In this document: positions 35,101-39,913 of the stretch, piece after piece
Layout of the letters: every line of letters starts with the position of its first letter
Numbering within the stretch: the first letter of the stretch is position 1
IMG/VR virus record: IMGVR_UViG_3300017697_003800
Coordinates: 1 to 48,018 of that record
Direction: 5' to 3' (one strand)
DNA from: a virus
Length of the DNA: 48,018 bases
Notes under the pieces: generated by a model
Database searches by the model: none
The model's input: only the letters and a program-made list of their open reading frames with translations
Told to the model about the DNA's origin: nothing
Position numbers and translations under genes: made by a program

Positions 35101-35978
35101 GTACTTGTTGCATCTTTGATTTGGAGAATGCCGTACATGGCGTCATGGTTACCACACTGGTAATATAAAGTGTCCGGTGCACCTGTCGTGGGCACTGTGA
35201 ATTTGATTGTTCCGTAGTCTGTACCATTATTCGTTACACCTGTGTCAAATATAGTTGACGTTGAGCCGTCTACAGATACCTTGCTCTTGTATGGTTCTGT
35301 CATTATGTATAACGGATGTCCTTTTGCATTTACATCGAACTTGTAGGTATTACCCCTGTAAAGCGTAAGGATAGGATTGTTCTCGTTCTCTCTGTGTGAG
35401 AAATTGTATGCACCTTTAGCCAAATTTTCAACTGCGTATTCTACCACTGCGTTTGGTCCTACTGCATCTATCTCAATAGAGCCAGGTCCTTCTGGTATCC
35501 AGTAGTATTCCCTGTAGTTGATCAACTTGTCGTAATCTATTGCCGGGTTCCAACTGTACACAGTCTCTTTGTTCAACCTATCATGGTTGTTGACTTTGCC
35601 ACCTAGATACTTGATCTGATTTATGTAGTCGTCATATGTTCCTGTGAATTTAACCTGGTCTTCTGGATTTACAGAAGTGGTGTCCTTGTCTGTGTATGTA
35701 ACTGTAGGCTCTAGTTGATATGCAAATCTATCTCTGCTAGTTGCACTGATATATCTGTCGTCAATTTTCCTTGTGTACGAATCCTGTTTTCCTATGAAAC
35801 CATCAAGCCTCTCCAGTGCACCTTTCTGTACCAATGGGTCCATTGTACTTGATAAAAATTTTTGATTGGCGTCTGTCCTATAAAAAGCAGGCAGGTGCTG
35901 AACTGTACGTCTGTACTCGTTCGTACCTTGTTTTACGACCTCGTTATTAGTCAGTGCGTTTGTTGGGTTGTCTGCCAT
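23112..35978 (-). CDS. Giant baseplate wedge/tail protein in gp7 position (4288 aa)
   Basis: One uninterrupted 4288-codon frame of roughly 470 kDa, about four times T4 gp7 (1032 aa). The N-terminus (AFYRTDANQKFLSSTMDPLVQKGALERLDGFIG) has the form seen in gp7-position proteins of marine T4-like phages. Then follow: a cupredoxin-like domain at about 200-290; long beta-rich stretches; a segment with repeated FG-GAP-like blades at about 2090-2515; two GGSGYExxPTVTI-type repeats at about 3215-3360; and a C-terminal series of 'GDGSTxxF' beta-sandwich repeats from about 3515 to 4235. It follows gp6 with TAATG coupling, as gp7 follows gp6 in T4. It is likely a baseplate wedge protein enlarged with fibre and binding domains. 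Confidence 0.75.
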   Translation of the reverse strand: MADNPTNALTNNEVVKQGTNEYRRTVQHLPAFYRTDANQKFLSSTMDPLVQKGALERLDGFIGKQDSYTRKIDDRYISATSRDRFAYQLEPTVTYTDKDTTSVNPEDQVKFTGTYDDYINQIKYLGGKVNNHDRLNKETVYSWNPAIDYDKLINYREYYWIPEGPGSIEIDAVGPNAVVEYAVENLAKGAYNFSHRENENNPILTLYRGNTYKFDVNAKGHPLYIMTEPYKSKVSVDGSTSTIFDTGVTNNGTDYGTIKFTVPTTGAPDTLYYQCGNHDAMYGILQIKDATSTTAINVEDDIVGAKNYSLRTLDLSNGMKIKFTNSLVATTYQDKEYYVEGVGEAITLTDVEDLMTPGSYATETTILYDQAGYDSRPYAKAYYLPEAKDHITIKRDSRDQNAWSRYNRWFHRSVIEETAKVNGFTPDLNEDDRAKRPIIEFDSGLALYNHGTVAKKSVTLYDTVTTDAFSNVVRQTGYIIDGLALADGMRVVFAADTDPTVKNKIYDVNFVTAGDSTQVINLTEASDTTPADQDSIFIEFGTINQGKTFRYNSTAETFVEAQQKTGVNQQPLFGMWDNDHTSFDDATTYPNSSFTGAKVFSFATSDTATTDTVLGIKVKYNTINNVGDIVFESDHTSGTFTFKSGSKTITKNLAEGHLHYTTGRSTHNSRGSWIKRKIESRQRVIRTFIVNPTEKRLFPIDFYKDSADLTDLEVSVSVNGSRKTLNTDYTLETGTKNKYVKFVKALETDDQIRIAAHSSADKLANKGIYEIPENLSTNALNNQLGTFTFGQILNHVRDILDKNQDVTGSIPGVSNLRDKPNARLRGGSIQQHEGPLLPAVFNIIDQQANFISATDYVNQEYEKWYNAFLTHATGTAYEGVAADRVDEIITAITPGRNSTFPFYYEDMAGWGENVSTRSYTVMGSSQTDYALDSQHDIKTLSNRAVYVYLNGVQLLLGTDYTFSTTDDSISISKTLAEGDKILIKDYADTTGSYMPPSPTKLGMYPKFTPEAFTDTTYLTDTAVIRKHDGSIIKAYGDERDDLILELEKRIYNNIKVEYDSALIDIHDVSPSAFTSTEYTLQEIDSVMGPDFYQWAGRNNVQYINNTGFSEGSPFTYNYARSKGRLIGENLPGHWRGIYKYFYDTDAPHVRPWEMLGHSEKPSTWDATYGTAPYTSGNDVLWNAIATEPGRYGKPLIKNYLPVDASGNLLDPLAAGLVDNFDIPGRQNAWKFGDQAPAETSWRRSSAYPFTVTKALALTKPAKFFTNLFDPSRLTTNTSGNQIYTETGIRRTLATSKYHLETETDLATDITTRYQTAGYQPFVINYLISRNLDSKAFYYDKMKNLSVQLAYKLGGFTDKDNIKILTDSVSPGSTSGSKFIPDENYKILFRTSNPVESFYYSGVLIELNTDISQDGSTLLGGYKVLGYSTVKPYFNFNYPVKTTTTKAVSVQGSNVVEQYTSYQETTQTIPYGHVFDTIQDVADFLFGYGHWLEKQGFRFNKFSKEIKEVLNWSSAVREFLFWTTQEWAPGSAITVSPAADGFELDTNNSVVGQLRNLAGDYSLLDSGGRKIDIKEISTKRIGKTFELGIKSDTVGLYHVALNTVQKEHMLLFDNSTVFADIIYEPFSGFRQQRLKLVGWKTAGWNGDYYAPGFVFDAAQVTYWTANTDYRIGDSVEYQGKFYVTKINHNSGTTFEKSSWTLKDNKPASQLIPNFEYKISQFNDFYELETNNFDESQQQLAQRLTGYQSRDYLENLFVNDVSQYKFYQGYIREKGTQNAIDRILKAKYEGEDITLDLYPEWMIRTGAFGNTDSIENIQIVLKDNEITADPQSIELLDTSNDTVEYSRSDTIVKDNLYYKPVEYTASTTFKRLDYTKESLNRDTVQVLKTAGYPQLQQVQHTAFRIDEILNLDIDAISNNDLIWVANKSNSDWDVLRITSAGIKIANLQLINDSTQLLITFTGSHNLTEGSTTTQADYFAISHSQEISLNGVYQVSSTPDHKTVIIDYDGNVGFVPELEDGSTADSYGNIYKFISVRLASMDNVNDLLEHNEYIDKNDAIKQLGDKVFADADTSGLWRVYEKQDPYTRGLVLSPDASTAEQEFGHRIVARNDGRTVVVSAPGKGQGQVTFLFRSSTEAGTELQTQATVTTTAGDDNTGRLGESLSISTDENFVVAGGPYTNTLDADGSTRQQNAGLIKIFVWDSSTFKYGVLSTLRPPTDGSTLNENANFGWAHKISEPGISSIRSTADKYLFVSAPGHDNDRGRVYMYTWGVGADGSTYDRWTQDYTIEAPAGGSGQRFGHRIQANDNGDILAVSSVAPGNAGKVEIFIKTSQSNDGSTQNSFVLAQTLTGVTSDGSSINTAFGDSIAMSKDGTTLIVGAPGVDGVENTDAGAVYYYKWNADSSTNTYTLQQTISAPSSNINMKFGTTLDINHSGNRIVIGAENFASSRDMKFDSGETTFDLQDTGIVDSNTGSGGAFTATMYNTKFIIDDRLMSGNMSAEDDFGRGVCMIDNSVFVGAPNDDGNTATDGSTKIVNDGTVSRYDLTVNGEYAWKNLVTETALMDTDKLGKVFEFDKKSKQIRDYYDLYDPIKGRILGVADREINIKTAWDPATYNVGPNANVKTPWKEKHIGEVWWDLSTVKWLWYEQDTQEYKHNHWGQTFPGSSIDVYEWVESRLLPSEQQLGTALYSDDSQYTVVQKYDSRLDSFVNYYYYWVKGKTTLPRETADSERHAHQHRKNTVAFVANLIENPIAFGHKYYSVTDTNKLLLNNLKNLNKDDIVLNIDIRTNTFEGDAHSVWKLAREGDPQYRPGNQIETRWWDSLIGNNSTGDIVPDLDLPLNERYGNNIRPRQSWYVDRYDALKEIIDYANTVLKKNQLVGQISLSNLDSKDPEPTAQSLEWDATVDTYAELTYLNTADISGTTNYLVKADETADNFWAIYNWDGTTWSRTKLQTYNTSAYWSYTDWYGTDPAVHEMIHSENTPIDKQVKFQYELDTLDLAIGKHVKVTNADTGGWKLFMKTADGWQNVGTENGTIRLSTKLYDYSQEATGFAGEDTFDDNFFDQEPSIETRKVLTALRDDLFINDLAGEYNTLFFTGLRKVLSEQTYVDWMFKTSFINAKNSVRQLDQRKTYTTGTDSWIENYINEVKPFHTKLREYRLGYDKTETQDGIYSDFDNPTFYDTVTGKIRSLDIESDTEKLTEFPYQMWYDYHKKYVQSITVTAGGSGYEVAPTVTILGGTTGSTGPFQIQDTSSLGASSGQFGYFYPLFTSEKQAEIYDKQNAGAGTAKSYTFDGVTGTFYGPTTSVNEAQSDKSGSFKIYVAPTTTAATATAIIQNGAVTKVNVTGIGANYTTTPTIVLSGGKTDGTTPTDTAKAYANLNNDLVRDFDTTIKFDRVSSTSRVVDWTASTAYAYNDLLRYNNQLYKVTNAFTSSTDFDDNIGSVYKVLGNETGLTAADRTKGFYTPGSGMPGNELDQVMTGVDYGGTMVTGLLFSQDQSWDKAGWYDFPWDNYGESRIKAFTADGSTAAYTFDTAPASTEVYQVYLTQDDSTRKKLSDVIRGDGSTVSFTISEVPEINALVEFIPFDDDGVLTPTDDRTLDSIIKGGLFTSALGHAPSDIVLEGDGFVTPDTSYAPEETVPGQIFDTLDIKVYTSPESGVPFISEKNYKGNGSTTTYSIGDYPGTLGSVTVAVDGVVQKGSALDSTVSDYTIDIANKTITFDTAPANYSQISTKVFAISGENYRVLNSFTGDGSTTSFFTSTRGEFNLDSTSSDIYVTVDGVPTSAYTTSTTANTITVVFSSAPAASSYIQIAGFNKSATSTRSYASVRNQAITYDGSTNRYTLTYPPGAIGPFSGLTTVEVNGRVLRGPDNTYYVGDGSTYTYGVVSGLADDSTVDPAKTITAASQVEVYVNGTKKDLNTDYTVDIGNQNIEFVTASVPTSTDVICISTLVDHQYYNEGTDIILIPSAITSPYSLSASNVLSVTTFNNALGMKQRREVLEGRPSGVFKLRFDTLNAGYTYVWLNGEQLVQGADYTVSGNTITINGRTITSSDRLDVMYFAVDSAVNATGFRIFKDMMNRTFYKRISKNATTKLTIDMTEGTQTITVADATVLPTPDVASNTPGVIFIDKERIEYFTKSSNTLGQLRRGTLGTGIKEHGSGTEVVDTSGTQTIPYADTVYTNTFTGDGSTLTFALSQTPSSASELDIFIGGQRLLLTSEDGSTINYSVDGSTTAVTLSTAPASGTQIKILHKKGQVWYTALDGNPADGKGLQASSTQQAKFIANEPTNAPE
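23270..25430 (-). repeat. C-terminal beta-sandwich repeats of the giant protein
   Basis: About seven imperfect repeats of 90-120 residues, each with a 'GDGSTxxF/Y' strand, a V-x-V-DG/NG turn, DYT and a 'TxxFxxAPA' strand. Examples of the first strand are TADGSTAAYTF, RGDGSTVSFTI, KGNGSTTTYSI, TGDGSTTSFFT, VGDGSTYTYGV and TGDGSTLTFAL. Such repeats are usual in phage fibre shafts and suggest an extended arm. Confidence 0.7.
28430..29710 (-). repeat. FG-GAP-like beta-propeller repeats inside the giant protein
   Basis: At least six repeats of the pattern FGHRI-x-NDGxxxxVSAPG-x-GxVxxF recur across about 430 residues, with variants FGWAHKI, FGHRIQA, FGDSIAM, FGTTLDI and FGRGVCM each followed by a VGAP- or VSAP-like strand. 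This is the integrin-alpha/FG-GAP blade signature and suggests a six- or seven-bladed propeller, commonly a ligand- or metal-binding module. Confidence 0.75.
35109..35381 (-). other. Cupredoxin-like domain inside the giant protein
   Basis: Residues about 200-290 read as a small beta-sandwich: LYRGNTYKFDV, GHPLYIMT, a TGVTNNG turn, GTIKFTVP, then LYYQCGNHDAMYG. His221, Cys275, His278 and Met281 form the H...C-x2-H-x2-M ligand set of a type 1 copper site, in the usual order. Similar segments are known from marine phage structural proteins; whether copper is bound is untested. Confidence 0.7.
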
Positions 35979-38900
35979 TAGTATCCTGACCCACTACTGC
36001 CGGTGCTTGAACCGGAACCTGTTGTAGTAGAGCCTGATACCGCTGATCCTGTTGTGGTGTTGTTTGTGGCAGTTGATGAGCTTGTTACAACAGTACCTGA
36101 AGCCGATAATTGGTTGGCTCCTAGTGCTGTGATAATCGAAACATCATTAACGGTGGCCCCACTAATAAAAATTTCATCCGCCGCAGAATCTATCTGGAAC
36201 AGAGATCCAAAACCTTGTCCTGACTGATTAGGTACAATTACAGCAGTCAGTAAATCTGGTGCTAGTTGATTGTGTATGTATGCGGCTAATTCTGTAAAAT
36301 AAAAACTGTCTCCAAAATCCCAGTTGTCCAGTGCAAAAAATTCGTTTATGGCGGCTATCACTCTAGTCTTGATCACTGCATCTGACACATTTGTTTTAGT
36401 ATTTTTGACAACTTTAAAAGTCGCTTGTAGTTGTTCCTCAGCATTTGATCCAAACAATATCTTGTATTTCACAGGATGGTATATAATCTGATCTGACAAT
36501 GATTTCAATGGATTAAGTACGCCTGAATAATTTATTCTCAACTGATCTGCTGTGGACACGGTCGGTTTTGTACCACCATCCTGCAACCAAATTCTAAACA
36601 GGTTGTCGTATGTTCTCTCTAATAGGTAAACATCAACTATGTTTGACACGCTAGGATCTATTCTAGTTTCCTGTCCTGCATGGTGTTTGTACTGAAAATT
36701 GATCGAACTTCTTCCTTTTCTTGCTCTATAATCTGTTGTTGTTGTGAGAGTATTTGTTGTAGAACTGTACTGTTTTACAACATCCTCTGCCGAGTCATAG
36801 AAATAAAATAGTTGTCCGTCTGTATATACTGTGGTGTTGAGATTAATATCTGTTTCATTTTGTGATACAACAAAATTACTTGCCGCATATGGTCTGAATC
36901 TTTCTATATTATCATATGATGTGTACTTCTCGAAGAATACGAATTTTGTTGATTCTGATAATGTAGGTTCTACAAATATGTCAAACAGTTCTGGGTTATC
37001 AACCACACCATCGTCATCTGCATCATAGAATCCAACCTTGACTTTTCTATTGTCTTGGAAGCCATCTACTTCTGTAACAACGTCAACCACCTGCCATGTA
37101 AGTGGATAGCCCACACTGTTTCCTGTTGAAATTACACTGTTGGTCTTTAATATTTTAACTGCGTCCTTGACACTCCTACCCGTAGTATAGTCGTAAATTT
37201 TTTCTTCCACATCATAGTGAAACTTGTTCTGTGACTCCGACTCAAAGATATATTCTAATTTTCTGTATTGCACTGTGTATGTGTTTCCGTCGTTTGTAAA
37301 CTTAAACCACCAACTGGCATCTGCATTTGTCCCCGCAGTAGATCCTGCACCCGATAGATCAAAAACTGTGCTAGTGCTTAGGTTAGTTGACGTGATAACT
37401 TTCCATGTTTCAGAATCTACATCATACCTCAGTCCAAACTCCTCATAAGCCGTTATCCTGTCCAATAGGTCTGTTTCCAATGTTTCAGAAAATGATGTTG
37501 TTAAATTTGGTATGATTGCATTTATGACCGAACCGTCTGGAACAATATTGTTAAGTGTGACTGGACCAACACCTGACTCCAGATTACCTGCTCCACTATT
37601 AGCACCATCTAGTACTACTGCACCTATTTTGGCCCATAACCTGTCCTCGGCCTCACCTGTTGTTGAAGAAACAAGTGTTCCGTTCTTAAATTTTCGAGTA
37701 TCTGGTGAAGTGAATTTTACCAATGCACCTGGTTTTGCAAACTTCATGTTGGAAGTTGCTGAATCACCTAAGGTCAATGCACCACCAGAAGTGAAAAAAC
37801 CCGTATTGGTATTAGTGGAAGTTGTGGTTGAATTCCATGTTGCTGATAGTGTGCTGGCGTCTTTTGTTCCATACTTCAAGTAGTAGAACTGTCTGGCATA
37901 TGCTTCTTTCAATTTGGCCTCGACAGATGTGTCTATGGTTGACTGTATATCACTCTTGTTGTTAAACGTGAACGTGAACCGTTGTAATGATTCTTCCCTG
38001 CAAAGTATCCCGTCTTCTGCGAACACATTTACATTAGAGTACTCACCTGTTGGATCCAGTATCTCCTTGGCTCTGCTTATTCCAGATGCTGACCTGTTTA
38101 CCGATCTAACTTTCACTATCTCCTGCGATACACTCAATGGCACCACTTGATAGTCTTCTGCTGTTATCATTCTGTTCTGTGAATAGTAAACCTGTGCCGC
38201 TTTCTCTTTTATGGAATCATTTGATTCCGTCGCCGCTGAGTTGTAAACACTTGCTTTCAAACTGACGCTCATTGACAATGACTGCTGTGCACCGTTGGCG
38301 TCTGTATATGGCACTGTCAACCGTATGCTCTGCATGTCTGCTGGTTGTATGGCGTACTTGGCGTTGTCACTAGTCCTGTAGTAGGTTCTAAAACTTCCTA
38401 GAGGTATGTTAGAGAAATTGCCATCTCCAAACACTAGGTCAATTGCATCATTGTTTTTTGTCACCACGTTGAATGTGTTTCTCTCTGCCTTTGATAATGA
38501 ATTGTATATTGCATTGTTGCCTGACAGTGATGGAACTTTCGTCCATGATTCTGATAATTGTCCAAACTGATCTAACTTGTATAACCAAACATCTGAGTTA
38601 TTGATATCAGATGTTGCGATGGGGTTGACATAATTTGTAATCGCTGTGTCTACCGTAAACTCCTGATTCTCCATCGTTCCTTGTTTGAACAAGAAGAAGA
38701 AACCTGTATTGTTACTACTGTCTCCGGACCCGTCTGATCTGTATGTGTACGTCAGTCCCGCTCCTGGTATTGGAGAAGATTCGTATATTGATTCAGAGTC
38801 ATTTATTGAGCTTGGGACTATCTCAAATGATCTCGTTGTTCCTCCAACCGACTTTTGAAATTTGAATATGGGCAGGTCCAATTGATTGGAACTTAGAGTG

Positions 38901-39460
38901 TAAACCTCTGTGGTTATTCCTCCTATGGATCCAGACTCCCTTGGGTTACCAAAAAGTTGTCCTGTCTGGTTTGCCGCGTTCAATATTGCAGTGAACTGTT
39001 CTCTGTAGTTGGAATTGGCCGAATCATTCCATATGACATTGCTGTTTGCTAGGTTTGTTCCTGTGCTGTCTCTGACGTCCTGTGTGGTCGACATTGAATC
39101 TATCTTCAATAATCCTGTGGCTGGCAAATTTCTCTTTGCATTGTAGTTGATTAATCTTGCCAATCTTAATACCGAATTCCTTCTCTCCGCTGTCTCTAGA
39201 AAATTTTCCCTTGCATTCAAGTCAACCCTGAATGAAAGTGCTTGTGAGATATATGCTATCAGATCTATAAGTGCAACGTACTCAGAACTCTCAACAAAAT
39301 CGTTAAAATCGTCTGGGTAATTTTCTTTGAGATAAGAAACCATGGTCCTTCTTAGGGTCTCGAAATCGTATGATTTGAAATCGGCCTGTTGAAAAGACTG
39401 GTAGATCTTTCTCCAATCTTCCGCTACTAATAATCTGTTCTGTCTATCTGTTGTGGCCAT
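35978..39460 (-). CDS. 6: Baseplate wedge protein gp6 (1160 aa)
   Basis: The N-terminal 120 residues carry the gp6 signature of T4-like phages: DFKSYDFETLRRTMVSYL, ENYPDDFNDFVESSEY and RVDLNARENFLETAERR. The C-terminal half contains the baseplate J-like core (FVFFEKYTSYDNI ... ALDNWDFGDSFYFTELAAYI). It is longer than T4 gp6 (660 aa), with added beta-rich sections and a Ser/Thr/Gly tail. gp6 dimers link the wedges of the baseplate ring and drive sheath contraction signalling. The order gp25-gp6-(gp7 position) is conserved. The ATG lies inside an 18-bp palindrome directly downstream of a late promoter octamer; the stop overlaps the giant gene's start. Confidence 0.9.
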   Translation of the reverse strand: MATTDRQNRLLVAEDWRKIYQSFQQADFKSYDFETLRRTMVSYLKENYPDDFNDFVESSEYVALIDLIAYISQALSFRVDLNARENFLETAERRNSVLRLARLINYNAKRNLPATGLLKIDSMSTTQDVRDSTGTNLANSNVIWNDSANSNYREQFTAILNAANQTGQLFGNPRESGSIGGITTEVYTLSSNQLDLPIFKFQKSVGGTTRSFEIVPSSINDSESIYESSPIPGAGLTYTYRSDGSGDSSNNTGFFFLFKQGTMENQEFTVDTAITNYVNPIATSDINNSDVWLYKLDQFGQLSESWTKVPSLSGNNAIYNSLSKAERNTFNVVTKNNDAIDLVFGDGNFSNIPLGSFRTYYRTSDNAKYAIQPADMQSIRLTVPYTDANGAQQSLSMSVSLKASVYNSAATESNDSIKEKAAQVYYSQNRMITAEDYQVVPLSVSQEIVKVRSVNRSASGISRAKEILDPTGEYSNVNVFAEDGILCREESLQRFTFTFNNKSDIQSTIDTSVEAKLKEAYARQFYYLKYGTKDASTLSATWNSTTTSTNTNTGFFTSGGALTLGDSATSNMKFAKPGALVKFTSPDTRKFKNGTLVSSTTGEAEDRLWAKIGAVVLDGANSGAGNLESGVGPVTLNNIVPDGSVINAIIPNLTTSFSETLETDLLDRITAYEEFGLRYDVDSETWKVITSTNLSTSTVFDLSGAGSTAGTNADASWWFKFTNDGNTYTVQYRKLEYIFESESQNKFHYDVEEKIYDYTTGRSVKDAVKILKTNSVISTGNSVGYPLTWQVVDVVTEVDGFQDNRKVKVGFYDADDDGVVDNPELFDIFVEPTLSESTKFVFFEKYTSYDNIERFRPYAASNFVVSQNETDINLNTTVYTDGQLFYFYDSAEDVVKQYSSTTNTLTTTTDYRARKGRSSINFQYKHHAGQETRIDPSVSNIVDVYLLERTYDNLFRIWLQDGGTKPTVSTADQLRINYSGVLNPLKSLSDQIIYHPVKYKILFGSNAEEQLQATFKVVKNTKTNVSDAVIKTRVIAAINEFFALDNWDFGDSFYFTELAAYIHNQLAPDLLTAVIVPNQSGQGFGSLFQIDSAADEIFISGATVNDVSIITALGANQLSASGTVVTSSSTATNNTTTGSAVSGSTTTGSGSSTGSSGSGY

Positions 39461-39474
39461 TGTAATTACAATGG
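39457..39474. repeat. Perfect 18-bp palindrome covering the gp6 start codon
   Basis: The sequence CCATTGTAATTACAATGG is identical on both strands, and its last bases include the gp6 ATG (39460-39458). It abuts the TATAAATA octamer at 39475-39482. In read-through RNA it can fold (7 bp, AAUU loop) and hide the start codon; RNA begun at the promoter would start inside it and could not fold. Confidence 0.8.
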
Positions 39475-39482
39475 TATTTATA
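39475..39482 (-). promoter_or_regulatory. T4-type late promoter TATAAATA before gp6
   Basis: An exact copy of the T4 late -10 octamer recognised by gp55-RNA polymerase, in the 42-base gap between the gp25 gene and gp6. The expected start is about 6-7 bases downstream, leaving a leader of under 10 bases and no Shine-Dalgarno. Confidence 0.65.
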
Positions 39483-39502
39483 TGTTAGGAAATGTGCGTA
39501 TA

Positions 39503-39913
39503 TTAAGATAGACGCATTAGTGAGTTCTCGTCAAAGTTGAAACTCAATTTCTCGGTAATATTCAACGGCACATATGTTATAGTTGCCTGTATGGCTATGC
39601 CCTTGTCTGCTTCTGTGACCAGTATCTCCTGTGTGCTGATACGTGGATCTGCATTCAAATTGGCGGTAATGTCCTCTACTATGGCTTCTTTTAATGCTTC
39701 CGTGAATGGCTCGAATATGGCATCGTATATTATTGTGCCAAATTCCGGGTTCTCAACTCTCTCGCCTTTACGGACACTCAATCTGTTTATTAGGTCTTGC
39801 TTTGCAACCTCGAAATCGTATAGTTTGAAGTTTCGCTTGTCCGCACGTGAACTGAAACCCTTGAAGGTCACTGACTTGTCTGATAATCCATTACCCGAAT
39901 CTCCGTATGCCAT
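39503..39913 (-). CDS. 25: Baseplate wedge protein gp25 (GPW/gp25 family)
   Basis: 136 residues, close to T4 gp25 (132). It has the family core: DFEVAKQDLINRLSVRKGER, NPEFGTIIYDAIFEPF and a C-terminal ITEKLSFNFDENS. gp25 forms part of the wedge core with gp6 and gp53 and seeds the sheath. ATG 39913 overlaps the gp5 stop (TAATG), with GGAGA 8 bases upstream. A 42-base gap with a late promoter follows it, one of the few gaps on this strand. Confidence 0.93.
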   Translation of the reverse strand: MAYGDSGNGLSDKSVTFKGFSSRADKRNFKLYDFEVAKQDLINRLSVRKGERVENPEFGTIIYDAIFEPFTEALKEAIVEDITANLNADPRISTQEILVTEADKGIAIQATITYVPLNITEKLSFNFDENSLMRLS

